The notes beneath the pieces are model-generated. The model was not told the DNA's origin and did no database searches. It saw only the letters and a list, made by a program, of their open reading frames with translations. 64,000 bases of DNA, from assembly GCA_965223355.1 (NCBI GenBank), contig CBDCWE010000003.1, forward strand, positions 4,526,001-4,590,000. The letters run 5' to 3'. Source of the stretch: Tectiglobus sp965223355. Lineage in GTDB: Bacteria > Pseudomonadota > Alphaproteobacteria > Rhizobiales > Hyphomicrobiaceae. Position numbers and translations under genes: made by a program. This document shows, piece by piece, positions 52,731-59,675 of the stretch. Each line of letters starts with the position of its first letter. The first letter of the stretch is position 1.

Positions 52731-53480
52731 TCAGTTCAGACTTACGGCCTCGGACAGCGTCGGGCCGATTTCATCGTGGATAACGAAATCGGCCAACTCA
52801 TCAAGTGGTGTCGCTTCGCGGTTGAGGATCACCAGGGTTGCACCGTTGCGTTTGGCGACCACGGGGAACGATGCTGCGGGATAGACGACCAACGATGAGC
52901 CGATCGCAACGAACAAATCGCAAGCCTGCGTCTCTTGCTCGGCGCGCTGCATTGGTTCGATCGGCATCGCCTGGCCAAAGGAGATCGTCGCGGTCTTGAC
53001 GATGCCGCCACATTTGCGGCAACTCGGCAGTTCGTCGGTCCCGAGGAAGCTTTGCCTGATGACGTCGAGTTCGTGGCGCAGGTCACAGGCAAGGCAGGTC
53101 GCGTAGGTGGTGTTGCCGTGCAGTTCGATCACCTTGTCCGCCGGAACGCCGGAAGCCTGATGAAGATTGTCGATATTCTGCGTGATGACGGCCGCCACCG
53201 TGCCGCGGCGGACCAACTCGGCCACCGCGCGGTGGCCGAGATTGGGTGCGGCGGTGCGGAAGCTGTCATCCATCGCGAACTTGCGCCGCCAGGCCTCACG
53301 GCGCATCTCTTCGCTCGCCATGAAGTCCTGAAACTCGATGGGCGCCATCGTGGTCCAGATGCCGCCGGGACTGCGGAAGTCGGGAATGCCGGACTCGGTG
53401 GAAATTCCGGCACCGGTAAAGACCACCGCACGGGTGCAACCATCGAGCAATGCGCGCAATTTCGGTGCCGCAGACGGCAT
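52731..53480 (-). CDS. NAD-dependent protein deacylase (Sir2 family)
   Basis: About 249 residues. AVVFTGAGISTESGIPDFR is the NAD-binding motif, VITQNIDNLHQASG the catalytic region with ELHGNTTYATC, and two CxxC pairs (CLAC, CRKC) bind zinc. Sirtuins remove acyl groups from lysines; in operons they commonly control acyl-CoA synthetases. ATG 53480 is chosen because AGGGA lies 10 bases upstream; ATG 53504 and 53498 are alternatives. It begins the run sirtuin-cupin-molybdoenzyme-GrdB-like-CoA-transferase-Gfo/Idh and may regulate it by deacylation (inference). Confidence 0.88.
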   Translation of the reverse strand: MPSAAPKLRALLDGCTRAVVFTGAGISTESGIPDFRSPGGIWTTMAPIEFQDFMASEEMRREAWRRKFAMDDSFRTAAPNLGHRAVAELVRRGTVAAVITQNIDNLHQASGVPADKVIELHGNTTYATCLACDLRHELDVIRQSFLGTDELPSCRKCGGIVKTATISFGQAMPIEPMQRAEQETQACDLFVAIGSSLVVYPAASFPVVAKRNGATLVILNREATPLDELADFVIHDEIGPTLSEAVSLN

Positions 53481-53678
53481 ATGGTCAAGGTCCCTCATCA
53501 TCACGCGCAGCAGTCGAGCACGTCATCGCCGTTCATGCAAACCGGAAACGACGTCTTGCAGCCGAAGCAGGCGCGAAAATCAGGCTGATGCGGTGAGGCG
53601 CCGCTGCCAGCGGGCAATCAGGCACCGCCACCCGCCATCGCCGACCGCCCGGCGATCGAATTTTTGCGCGCCGGTTAA

Positions 53679-53753
<75 letters not shown>

Positions 53754-53888
53754 CAAGGCAATACATGTGCTGCAGGACCGCTTGCTATACTGTCAAGCTC
53801 GGCGCCTTGCAAGTATGAATTGGGCGCGCTCTGGCTTGCCGACAGCTGCGCGCGCACGCTGCCGCGCTGATCTCGACTCGCCCGGCGA

Positions 53889-54284
53889 TTAGGCCGCGCA
53901 ATCGGCGAGGAGGCGGTCAATCTCGGCGACCAGATCGCGCAGATGGAACGGCTTGGAGAGCACGCGGGCCTCTTTCGGCGGCTGCGGCTCGGTATTCAGA
54001 GTGACCGCGGCAAAGCCGGTGATGAACATGATTTTGAGCTGCGGATCTATGTCGCCGGCGCGGCGCGCCAGTTCGATGCCGTCAAGCTGCGGCATGACGA
54101 TGTCCGTCAGCAGCAAGCTGAAGGGCTCTTCCAGGAGGCGCTCGTAGGCGTCCTGGCCGTTTGACAGGGCGACAACGGTGTAGCCGGCGCGGATCAGGGC
54201 CCGCTCCAGGAAACCGCGCATTGAATCATCGTCTTCGGCCAGCAGAATTCGGCCGGAAGTCTGGCGGGATGGTTGCGCGGTCAT
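53889..54284 (-). CDS. cpdR: Single-domain response regulator, CpdR-like
   Basis: About 131 residues, one receiver domain only. RILLAEDDDSMRGFLERAL has the acidic pocket, LLLTDIVMPQLDG the phospho-acceptor aspartate and VLSKPFHLRDL the conserved lysine. It resembles Caulobacter CpdR, whose unphosphorylated form directs ClpXP to the pole to degrade CtrA. An RcdA gene lies at 19.2 kb. ATG 54284 is chosen because similarity begins there; the frame is open to 54467. The order tRNA, cpdR, divergent N-formylglutamate amidohydrolase is common in Alphaproteobacteria. Confidence 0.85.
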   Translation of the reverse strand: MTAQPSRQTSGRILLAEDDDSMRGFLERALIRAGYTVVALSNGQDAYERLLEEPFSLLLTDIVMPQLDGIELARRAGDIDPQLKIMFITGFAAVTLNTEPQPPKEARVLSKPFHLRDLVAEIDRLLADCAA

Positions 54285-54553
54285 AACTTCATCCAGGCTC
54301 ACAACTCTCGATCGATCGCGGAAACCCAACAGGTTGGCAGTCAATCTGACGCAAATTTGGTAAATGGTCGATGAACGCCGCATCATCGTGCGCCGCGTTG
54401 CGCCATTTTGAGATGGTTCCCGGGTGCTCAACACAGACATTATCGTTGCTGTGTGTAAGCCTGGCAAGAACCCGTCCGGCTTGCATTTACCCGATAGACA
54501 CCGCCCTCAGCGGTTGGCACATTGTCGGCGCCGAACAACGAAACACTGCGCCG

Positions 54554-55453
54554 ATGACAGAACGTGAACGCCTCTCAATCCTCGCGGAGCTCGCCCCGCC
54601 TTACGAAATTTGGCAGCCGCGCATGCAAACCGCACCAATCGTGTTTTGCTCGCCGCATTCCGGGCGGGTTTATCCCAGCGCATTCCTGGCTTCCTCACAG
54701 CTCGATGCCAAGACCCTGCGCAAGTCGGAAGACTGTTATGTCGATGAACTGTTCGCAGCCGTACCGCAATTCGGCGCGCCGTTGATCGCGGCGCGGTTTC
54801 CGCGCGCCTACCTCGATGTCAACCGCGAACCCTACGAACTGGATCCCGAACTGTTCGTTGAACCACTGCCACCCTACGCCAATGCGCAAACCATGCGGGT
54901 TGTCGGTGGTCTCGGCACGATCGCCAGAATCGTCTCCGACACGGAAGAGATCTATCGCGGTCAATTACCGCTCGACGTCGCGCACGAGCGCATCGAACGG
55001 CTCTATAAGCCGTTCCACGCCGCACTCGGCACGCTGATCGAGGCGACGCGTGACAGGTTCGGTTACGCGATTTTGATTGACTGCCATTCGATGCCGTCCG
55101 CCTCGAACAGCTATCCGGCCGCAACCCGCCCCGATTTCGTCCTTGGGGACCGTTTTGGAACCTCCTGCGATGTCGCCATCACGCGAACAATCAGAGACGT
55201 GCTCGGCGGCTCGCGGTTCAAAGTCCAGCTCAACCGGCCGTACGCCGGTGGCTTCATCACCGAATATTATGGTCAACCCAAAAACAACGTCCACGCGGTC
55301 CAGATCGAGATCAATCGTGGCCTGTATCTCGACGAGCACACGCTCAGCAAGTCACGCTGCTTCCGCGCATTCCAGCGCAAACTCAAGGGCCTGATCGCAA
55401 ACGTTGTCGAGCGGCTGGCTGGCGAATTTGCCTACCGCGATGCGGCGGAGTGA
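54554..55453 (+). CDS. N-formylglutamate amidohydrolase
   Basis: About 299 residues. APIVFCSPHSGRVYP, ARFPRAYLDVNREPYELD and ILIDCHSMPS are family blocks of the N-formylglutamate/FGase fold. The enzyme releases glutamate and formate from N-formyl-L-glutamate, the last step of one histidine-degradation route (HutG type). No other hut genes are adjacent; in Alphaproteobacteria it often sits alone beside cpdR. The ATG at 54554 is supported by similarity; no strong ribosome site is visible and the frame extends to 54371. Confidence 0.85.
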   Translation: MTERERLSILAELAPPYEIWQPRMQTAPIVFCSPHSGRVYPSAFLASSQLDAKTLRKSEDCYVDELFAAVPQFGAPLIAARFPRAYLDVNREPYELDPELFVEPLPPYANAQTMRVVGGLGTIARIVSDTEEIYRGQLPLDVAHERIERLYKPFHAALGTLIEATRDRFGYAILIDCHSMPSASNSYPAATRPDFVLGDRFGTSCDVAITRTIRDVLGGSRFKVQLNRPYAGGFITEYYGQPKNNVHAVQIEINRGLYLDEHTLSKSRCFRAFQRKLKGLIANVVERLAGEFAYRDAAE

Positions 55454-55540
55454 CGGCACCTGCTGTCGCCAGGCCGGCACGCCGGCGGGCTCGCGCCACG
55501 GTGTCTGCAAGATGGCGGCGCTGACCGGGAGTCCATTGCG

Positions 55541-55679
55541 CTAGAGCAACCTGCCTTTATTCGGAATCGGAACGATCCCGAATAAAGGCAGAAAGTTGCT
55601 CGCCTCTAAAGTAGCGATCATCTTTGTGCTTCAAGTTGGAACCGCAATGGCGGTTCCAACTTGAAGCACGATGATCTAG
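55541..55679 (+). repeat. Family B palindromic repeat, copy B4
   Basis: Complete plus-oriented copy from CTAGAGCAACCTGCC to ATGATCTAG with both palindromes (CCTTTATTCGG...CCGAATAAAGG and GTGCTTCAAGTTGGAACCGC with its complement). The two compensated T to C and A to G changes keep the second stem paired. Confidence 0.9.
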
Positions 55680-55765
55680 TGGTCTCAATCACTTAATCGC
55701 GGGCGCTGCAACCAAAAATTGCAGTCGATCCGACCCAATTTCGACCCACAGACCGACCGCCGGGC

Positions 55766-55857
55766 AAAAAAAGGGCCGCCCAACAGAGCGGCCCAAAGTC
55801 TAGGGAGGAAACGCCCAAGGAGGGCAGCGACGGGCAAGCAAGCTTGCTGATGTCGCA
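55766..55857 (-). ncRNA. MmgR/suhB-type small RNA, copy 1 of three
   Basis: On the minus strand a hairpin GCCC-TCCTT-GGGC is followed by the single-stranded box GTTTCCTCCCTAGACTTT and then a terminator hairpin (GGGCCGC...GCGGCCC, 55773-55794) and seven Ts (55766-55772). A promoter-like TTGAAA-N16-TTAATT lies upstream, giving a transcript of about 92 nt. The order and the CCUCCCUAGACUUU box fit the alpha-r8 (MmgR) small-RNA family, known from rhizobia as Hfq-dependent regulators of polyhydroxybutyrate and phasin genes. The family assignment is from memory. Confidence 0.8.
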
Positions 55858-55863
55858 ACGCAC

Positions 55864-55905
55864 AATTAAGTTTGCATCGCACAATTTTCAACTGCAAAAA
55901 TTGCA
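55864..55905 (-). promoter_or_regulatory. Promoter and repeated TGC-rich sites of small RNA copy 1
   Basis: The -10 like TTAATT is at 55864-55869 and the -35 like TTGAAA at 55886-55891, 16 bp apart. A 12-bp sequence GCA(A/T)CGCACAAT occurs twice, at 55855-55866 and 55874-55885, with a 19-bp period. A 13-bp palindrome TGCAA-AAA-TTGCA is at 55893-55905. TGC-rich sites of this sort are bound by the polyhydroxybutyrate regulator PhaR in other Alphaproteobacteria; that link is inference. Confidence 0.5.
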
Positions 55906-56000
55906 ATGCTGGGCCAACGAAATCAAATGGCTCCCGGAAACATAGATGATCGATCGCGGTAGTGGCGTGGACACGATCGAGAAATCCATTTCGCACATGC

Positions 56001-56110
56001 AAAAAAGCCGCTGTAAACAGCGGCTATAGTCTGGGGAGGCAACGTTCGCGAGGTGGACGGCAACGTCGCCCGTGTGGCGCCCCGTGTGGCGCCCCATGTG
56101 GCGCCATGTC
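56001..56110 (-). ncRNA. MmgR/suhB-type small RNA, copy 2 of three
   Basis: On the minus strand the box GTTGCCTCCCCAGACTATAG precedes a terminator (AGCCGCTG...CAGCGGCT, 56006-56025) and six Ts (56001-56006). It is the most diverged copy. A promoter-like TTGAAT is at 56141-56146 and TCTAAC at 56117-56122. About 110 nt are expected. The 5' part contains the tandem 12-mers at 56071-56106. Confidence 0.68.
56071..56106. repeat. Tandem 12-bp repeats within small RNA copy 2
   Basis: GTGTGGCGCCCC occurs twice in tandem, followed by ATGTGGCGCCAT, so about three 12-bp units (GC-rich, each with the GGCGCC palindrome) are present. They fall in the predicted 5' part of small RNA copy 2 and could form alternative hairpins. 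Confidence 0.8.
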
Positions 56111-56116
56111 GCCGGT

Positions 56117-56146
56117 GTTAGATGGCCGTGTCAGCGTGGAATTCAA
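56117..56146 (-). promoter_or_regulatory. Promoter-like sequence of small RNA copy 2
   Basis: TTGAAT (56141-56146) and TCTAAC (56117-56122) are 18 bp apart on the minus strand. A shifted -10 (CATCTA) gives 16 bp. Confidence 0.4.
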
Positions 56147-56220
56147 TGTCCGGGTCGATTGTGGCGCAGCACAGTGCTGACAACACGTTGCAGCCGAGCC
56201 ACACCCTCGGATCATCGACC

Positions 56221-56305
56221 AAAAAAAGAGGCCGTTCAGTCGAACGGCCCAAGTCTAGGGAGGAAACACCCGAAAGGGCGGCAGCCTGTGTGACGCACAA
56301 ACTGC
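56221..56305 (-). ncRNA. MmgR/suhB-type small RNA, copy 3 of three
   Basis: On the minus strand GCCC-TTTC-GGGT is followed by GTTTCCTCCCTAGACTTG, a terminator hairpin (GGCCGTTCG...CGAACGGCC, 56230-56249) and seven Ts (56221-56227). The box is identical to copy 1 through CTAGACTT. The TTGAGA-N17-TCTAGT promoter predicts a start near 56305 and about 85 nt. It lies roughly 200 bp from the divergent hisN gene, an inositol-monophosphatase-family gene like the suhB gene after which the RNA family was named. Confidence 0.78.
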
Positions 56306-56311
56306 TCGTAA

Positions 56312-56340
56312 ACTAGAGGCTGATTCGCGCGTTGTCTCAA
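56312..56340 (-). promoter_or_regulatory. Promoter-like sequence of small RNA copy 3
   Basis: TTGAGA (56335-56340) and TCTAGT (56312-56317) are separated by 17 bp on the minus strand, the best sigma-70-like spacing of the three units. Confidence 0.5.
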
Positions 56341-56515
56341 GCGCTAAACTGGAGTTTGTCAAGTCCCTGCAATAGTGTCCCCCAGCGGCCACATCAAACC
56401 GCGCTGGAGGCCGCGCCAAGCCGCGCGGTGGCGGGGCGATTTGCGGTGCCGCGCACCGGGCCGGCACCGGCTGATCGTGACCGGCATGGCAAGCCCAAAC
56501 ATGGAGAGATCAGGC

Positions 56516-57319
56516 ATGGACAGATCGGGCACGGCAACCAACCCTGACATTACGGCCACACTACACCGCGCCGCGGACGCCTCGGGGCAGGCCATTATGC
56601 CGTATTTCCGGGCCAGAACGGCGATCGAGAACAAGAGCCCGACGATTTACGATCCGGTCACCGCGGCAGACCGCGAAGCGGAACTGGCGATCCGGCGCAT
56701 CATCGCGGATCATTTTCCCGATCACGGCATCATCGGCGAAGAATTTGGCCGTGAACGCGCCGATGCAGACATGCAATGGGTGATCGACCCGATCGACGGC
56801 ACGCGCGCGTTTATCCAGGGGCTGCCGACCTGGGGCACGATCATCGGCGTCACCGAAGCCGGACGACCGCGGCTTGGCATGATGAACCAGCCGTTCACGC
56901 GAGAGCGCTACTGGAGCGACGGGACACAGGCGTTCTACCGCGGTCCGGATGGCGACACGGTGCAACTTAAAACCAGCGGATCGCAGTTGTCGCAGCTGCA
57001 GATGTCGACGACGGACCCCGGTCTGTTTGTCGAGCCCTACGAAGCCGCCGCCTATGGACGCTTGCGCGCGGCGGCGCGAACCTGCCGGTACGGTGCCGAT
57101 TGCTATGCCTATTGCTTGCTCGCGGCCGGGCATATCGATGTCGTCCTGGAATCCGGATTGCACGTCTATGACATCGCCGGCCTCATTCCGATTGTCGAGC
57201 ATGCCGGCGGCGTCGTGAGCACGTGGGACGGCGGCTCACCCGATCAGGGCGGGCGCATCCTGGCCTGTGGCGATCCGCAAGTGCATCGCGAGATCGTGGC
57301 CCTGCTGAACGCCGGCTGA
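56516..57319 (+). CDS. hisN: Histidinol-phosphatase HisN (inositol monophosphatase family)
   Basis: About 267 residues. GEEFGRERADADMQWVIDPIDGTRAFIQGLP has the metal-binding carboxylates, the WVIDPIDGTRAF version being that of HisN rather than of inositol monophosphatase (WVVDPLDGTTNF). DVVLESGLHVYDIAGLIPIVEHAGG closes the site. It dephosphorylates L-histidinol phosphate in histidine synthesis. The ATG at 56516 is chosen because GGAGAG lies 7 bases upstream; ATGs at 56486 and 56501 are in frame. hisS-hisZ-hisG are elsewhere in the window, so the pathway is split. Confidence 0.87.
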   Translation: MDRSGTATNPDITATLHRAADASGQAIMPYFRARTAIENKSPTIYDPVTAADREAELAIRRIIADHFPDHGIIGEEFGRERADADMQWVIDPIDGTRAFIQGLPTWGTIIGVTEAGRPRLGMMNQPFTRERYWSDGTQAFYRGPDGDTVQLKTSGSQLSQLQMSTTDPGLFVEPYEAAAYGRLRAAARTCRYGADCYAYCLLAAGHIDVVLESGLHVYDIAGLIPIVEHAGGVVSTWDGGSPDQGGRILACGDPQVHREIVALLNAG

Positions 57320-57342
57320 TGCTGCCGACCGGACATCACCGG

Positions 57343-58194
57343 CTATTCGTTGAAGCCGTCGCGCAAAAACTGCTGCCAGCGCTTTTCGCCAATCAGGCAG
57401 TCGTATTTGGCCGGTGCGTTCTGCAGCGGCGGGATCCACTGGACACGATCCACGATCCGGGCCGACCGGCGCGGCCGACGGCCGGCAATCTCCAACAGCA
57501 GCTTTTGCCGAATGGCGGTTGCAAACTTCGATTTTTCGCGCACCGCCAGAGCAAAGGCGCCCGGCCCGCCGATCACGCAATCACGATAATACCGATCAAG
57601 ATTGGGGATCTCGAAATATCCGCCCCACGGGCCGACGGACTGCAGCATGATCGCCAGGCCGTTGATGGTGATCGCCGCCTTGAGTAGCTCATCGCGCGCG
57701 GTTTCGACGTGGGCACCGGAATTGTTGGGCCCGTCACCGGAGACGTCGACGACCTTGCGCAAGCCTTCAAAGCCGGACGTGGCGATCAGTTCGGCGCCGT
57801 AGCGCAGGCCGCCGGAAATCGACGTCATGCGCGCGCTCTGGATCGGTTTGGCGGCCAGTTCATCGGCAAACTTCCGGGCGCTCGCGCGGCCGTCGATCAG
57901 GCGCCAGGGCACCTGGCTGCCACGAATGCCGGCGCCGGCCCATTCGAAGTAGGTGACCGCGATTTTGCCTTGCGGGCCGGCCGCGACGGCCGCTGCCAGA
58001 GCCGGATCGCGAAAGGCCGCGACATAGCCGTTGCGCTGCAGTTGCTGCTCATCGACCTGCATCGACAGCGAAATATCGACGGCGAGAACCAGTTCAAGGT
58101 CGACGCGCACCTGTGCGGTGCCCGGCAACGGCCAGATCACCAGCGCAAGCGACATTAAACGGGCGCACCGCAACGGTGCCAACATCATCTTCAT
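57343..58194 (-). CDS. DUF1194 protein, von Willebrand A-like, secreted
   Basis: 283 residues with an N-terminal signal peptide ending near PLPGTAQ. VDLELVLAVDISLSMQVDEQ contains the DxSxS metal-site motif of von Willebrand A domains, and VVDVSGDGPNNSG is the second metal loop; the family is DUF1194. It should bind a divalent metal and a protein ligand in the periplasm. No partner genes are near. Repeat B5 lies 11 bases before its ATG, so its 5' leader must pass through the repeat. ATGs at 58188 and 58155 are alternative starts. Confidence 0.85.
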   Translation of the reverse strand: MKMMLAPLRCARLMSLALVIWPLPGTAQVRVDLELVLAVDISLSMQVDEQQLQRNGYVAAFRDPALAAAVAAGPQGKIAVTYFEWAGAGIRGSQVPWRLIDGRASARKFADELAAKPIQSARMTSISGGLRYGAELIATSGFEGLRKVVDVSGDGPNNSGAHVETARDELLKAAITINGLAIMLQSVGPWGGYFEIPNLDRYYRDCVIGGPGAFALAVREKSKFATAIRQKLLLEIAGRRPRRSARIVDRVQWIPPLQNAPAKYDCLIGEKRWQQFLRDGFNE

Positions 58195-58204
58195 CTGCCG
58201 AGAC

Positions 58205-58343
58205 CTAGATCATCGTGCTTTAAGTTGGAACCGCTATTGCGGTTCCAACTTAAAGCACAAAGATGATCGCCACTTTAGAGGCGAGCAACTTTCTGCCTTT
58301 ATTCGGGATCGTTCCGATTCCGAATAAAGGCAGGTTGCTCTAA
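58205..58343 (-). repeat. Family B palindromic repeat, copy B5
   Basis: Minus-oriented complete copy with CTAG at the left and CTAA at the right, carrying both long palindromes. Unlike most copies it lies in a divergent gap, 11 bp upstream of the DUF1194 ATG. Confidence 0.9.
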
Positions 58344-58718
58344 GCCTTTCAGACCGAACTCGAACCATCCCGCTCCCGCACCGCCGACGGCGCGGTGCAG
58401 CTCACTGCCGGCGGTTTGCCATCAACCCCGGCCGCGGCAAATGTTATCAGGCCAGCGTGTTCAATTGAAATAAAAGCACTGCCATTTCGCTGCCGACGCG
58501 GCGCCCCGGCAGACGGGCGATGTCGCGCGTGCGAGCCGGCGCCGGTCCGTTTGATCTCAGACCACATCGCGCCAGGTCAATCGGTTCGGCCCCGGTTGAG
58601 AACGCCGTCGAGCCACGGCCGACCCGCGTCGCAATCAAGCCGCGATGCAAATTAATCGTTTGAATGGTTGATTGCGCTCTTGCCCAACGTCTGCGGGCCA
58701 CCTATAGACAAGGCTTTA
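58344..58718. other. Non-coding gap upstream of pyrB
   Basis: No convincing gene and no recognisable pyrimidine leader peptide or PyrR-type hairpin was seen. Open frames on both strands lack family-like sequence. It presumably carries the pyrB promoter. Confidence 0.4.
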
Positions 58719-59675
58719 ATGACCAATGTGTTTGACCAGAATGGTCTGGGCTTCTCCCAGCGCCATCTTTTGACGTGCGAAGGGCTCACCGCCCGGGAAA
58801 TCACGCACTTGCTCGATTTGGCCGACCGGGCCGCCGAGGCCAATCGTGCCATCCGCAAAAAGGCCGACACGCTGAGCGGGCGCACATTGATCAACCTGTT
58901 CTTCGAAGCCTCGACCCGGACCCAGGCCTCCTTCGAATTGGCCGGCAAGCGCCTTGGCGCCGACGTCATGAACATGAACGTGTCGACATCGTCAATGCAG
59001 AAGGGCGAAACCTTGATCGATACGGCGATGACGCTCAACGCCATGCGCCCCGACATCATCGTCGTGCGCCATTTCGCGGCCGGCGCTGTGCAGCTGTTGT
59101 CAGAGAAAGTCGATTGCTCGGTCGTCAATGCCGGCGATGGCTCACATCAACATCCAACGCAAGCGCTGCTCGATGCGCAGACAATTCGCCGGGAAAAGGG
59201 GCGGCTCGAGGGCCTGGTCATCGCGATTTGCGGTGATGTCCGACATTCCCGCGTGGCGCGCTCGAATATCAATGTCCTCAACGCGCTCGGCGCGATCGTA
59301 CGAATTGTCGCGCCCTCAACATTGTTGCCACCACACGCGGACCGCCTTGGCGTTGAGGTCTTCACCAATATGAGCCAAGGCCTGCGCGGAGCGGACGTCG
59401 TGATGATGCTGCGCCTCCAGCGCGAACGCATGCAAGGCGCGTTCGTCCCCTCCAGCCGCGAATACTTCCACTTCTTCGGGCTCGATCATGAAAAACTGGC
59501 AAAAGCCAAACCAGATGCGCTCATCATGCATCCCGGCCCGATGAATCGCGGTGTCGAAATCGCCTCGACGGTTGCCGATCACCCGCGCAGCGTCATTCAA
59601 GAACAGGTCGAAATGGGCGTTGCCGTGCGCATGGCCGTGCTTGAGGCGCTGGCACGGCATTTGCCCAACCAATGA
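58719..59675 (+). CDS. pyrB: Aspartate carbamoyltransferase catalytic subunit
   Basis: Second step of pyrimidine synthesis: carbamoyl phosphate plus aspartate to carbamoyl aspartate. About 318 residues. FFEASTRTQASFELAGKRLGA is the carbamoyl-phosphate loop with the STRT motif, HPTQALLDAQTI and GDVRHSRVARSNI follow, and MMLRLQRERM and HPGPMNRGVEI lie in the aspartate domain. ATG 58719 is the family start; the frame runs to 58668. It overlaps the pyrC-like gene by 4 bases, so both are coupled. No pyrI regulatory gene is seen. Confidence 0.94.
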   Translation: MTNVFDQNGLGFSQRHLLTCEGLTAREITHLLDLADRAAEANRAIRKKADTLSGRTLINLFFEASTRTQASFELAGKRLGADVMNMNVSTSSMQKGETLIDTAMTLNAMRPDIIVVRHFAAGAVQLLSEKVDCSVVNAGDGSHQHPTQALLDAQTIRREKGRLEGLVIAICGDVRHSRVARSNINVLNALGAIVRIVAPSTLLPPHADRLGVEVFTNMSQGLRGADVVMMLRLQRERMQGAFVPSSREYFHFFGLDHEKLAKAKPDALIMHPGPMNRGVEIASTVADHPRSVIQEQVEMGVAVRMAVLEALARHLPNQ

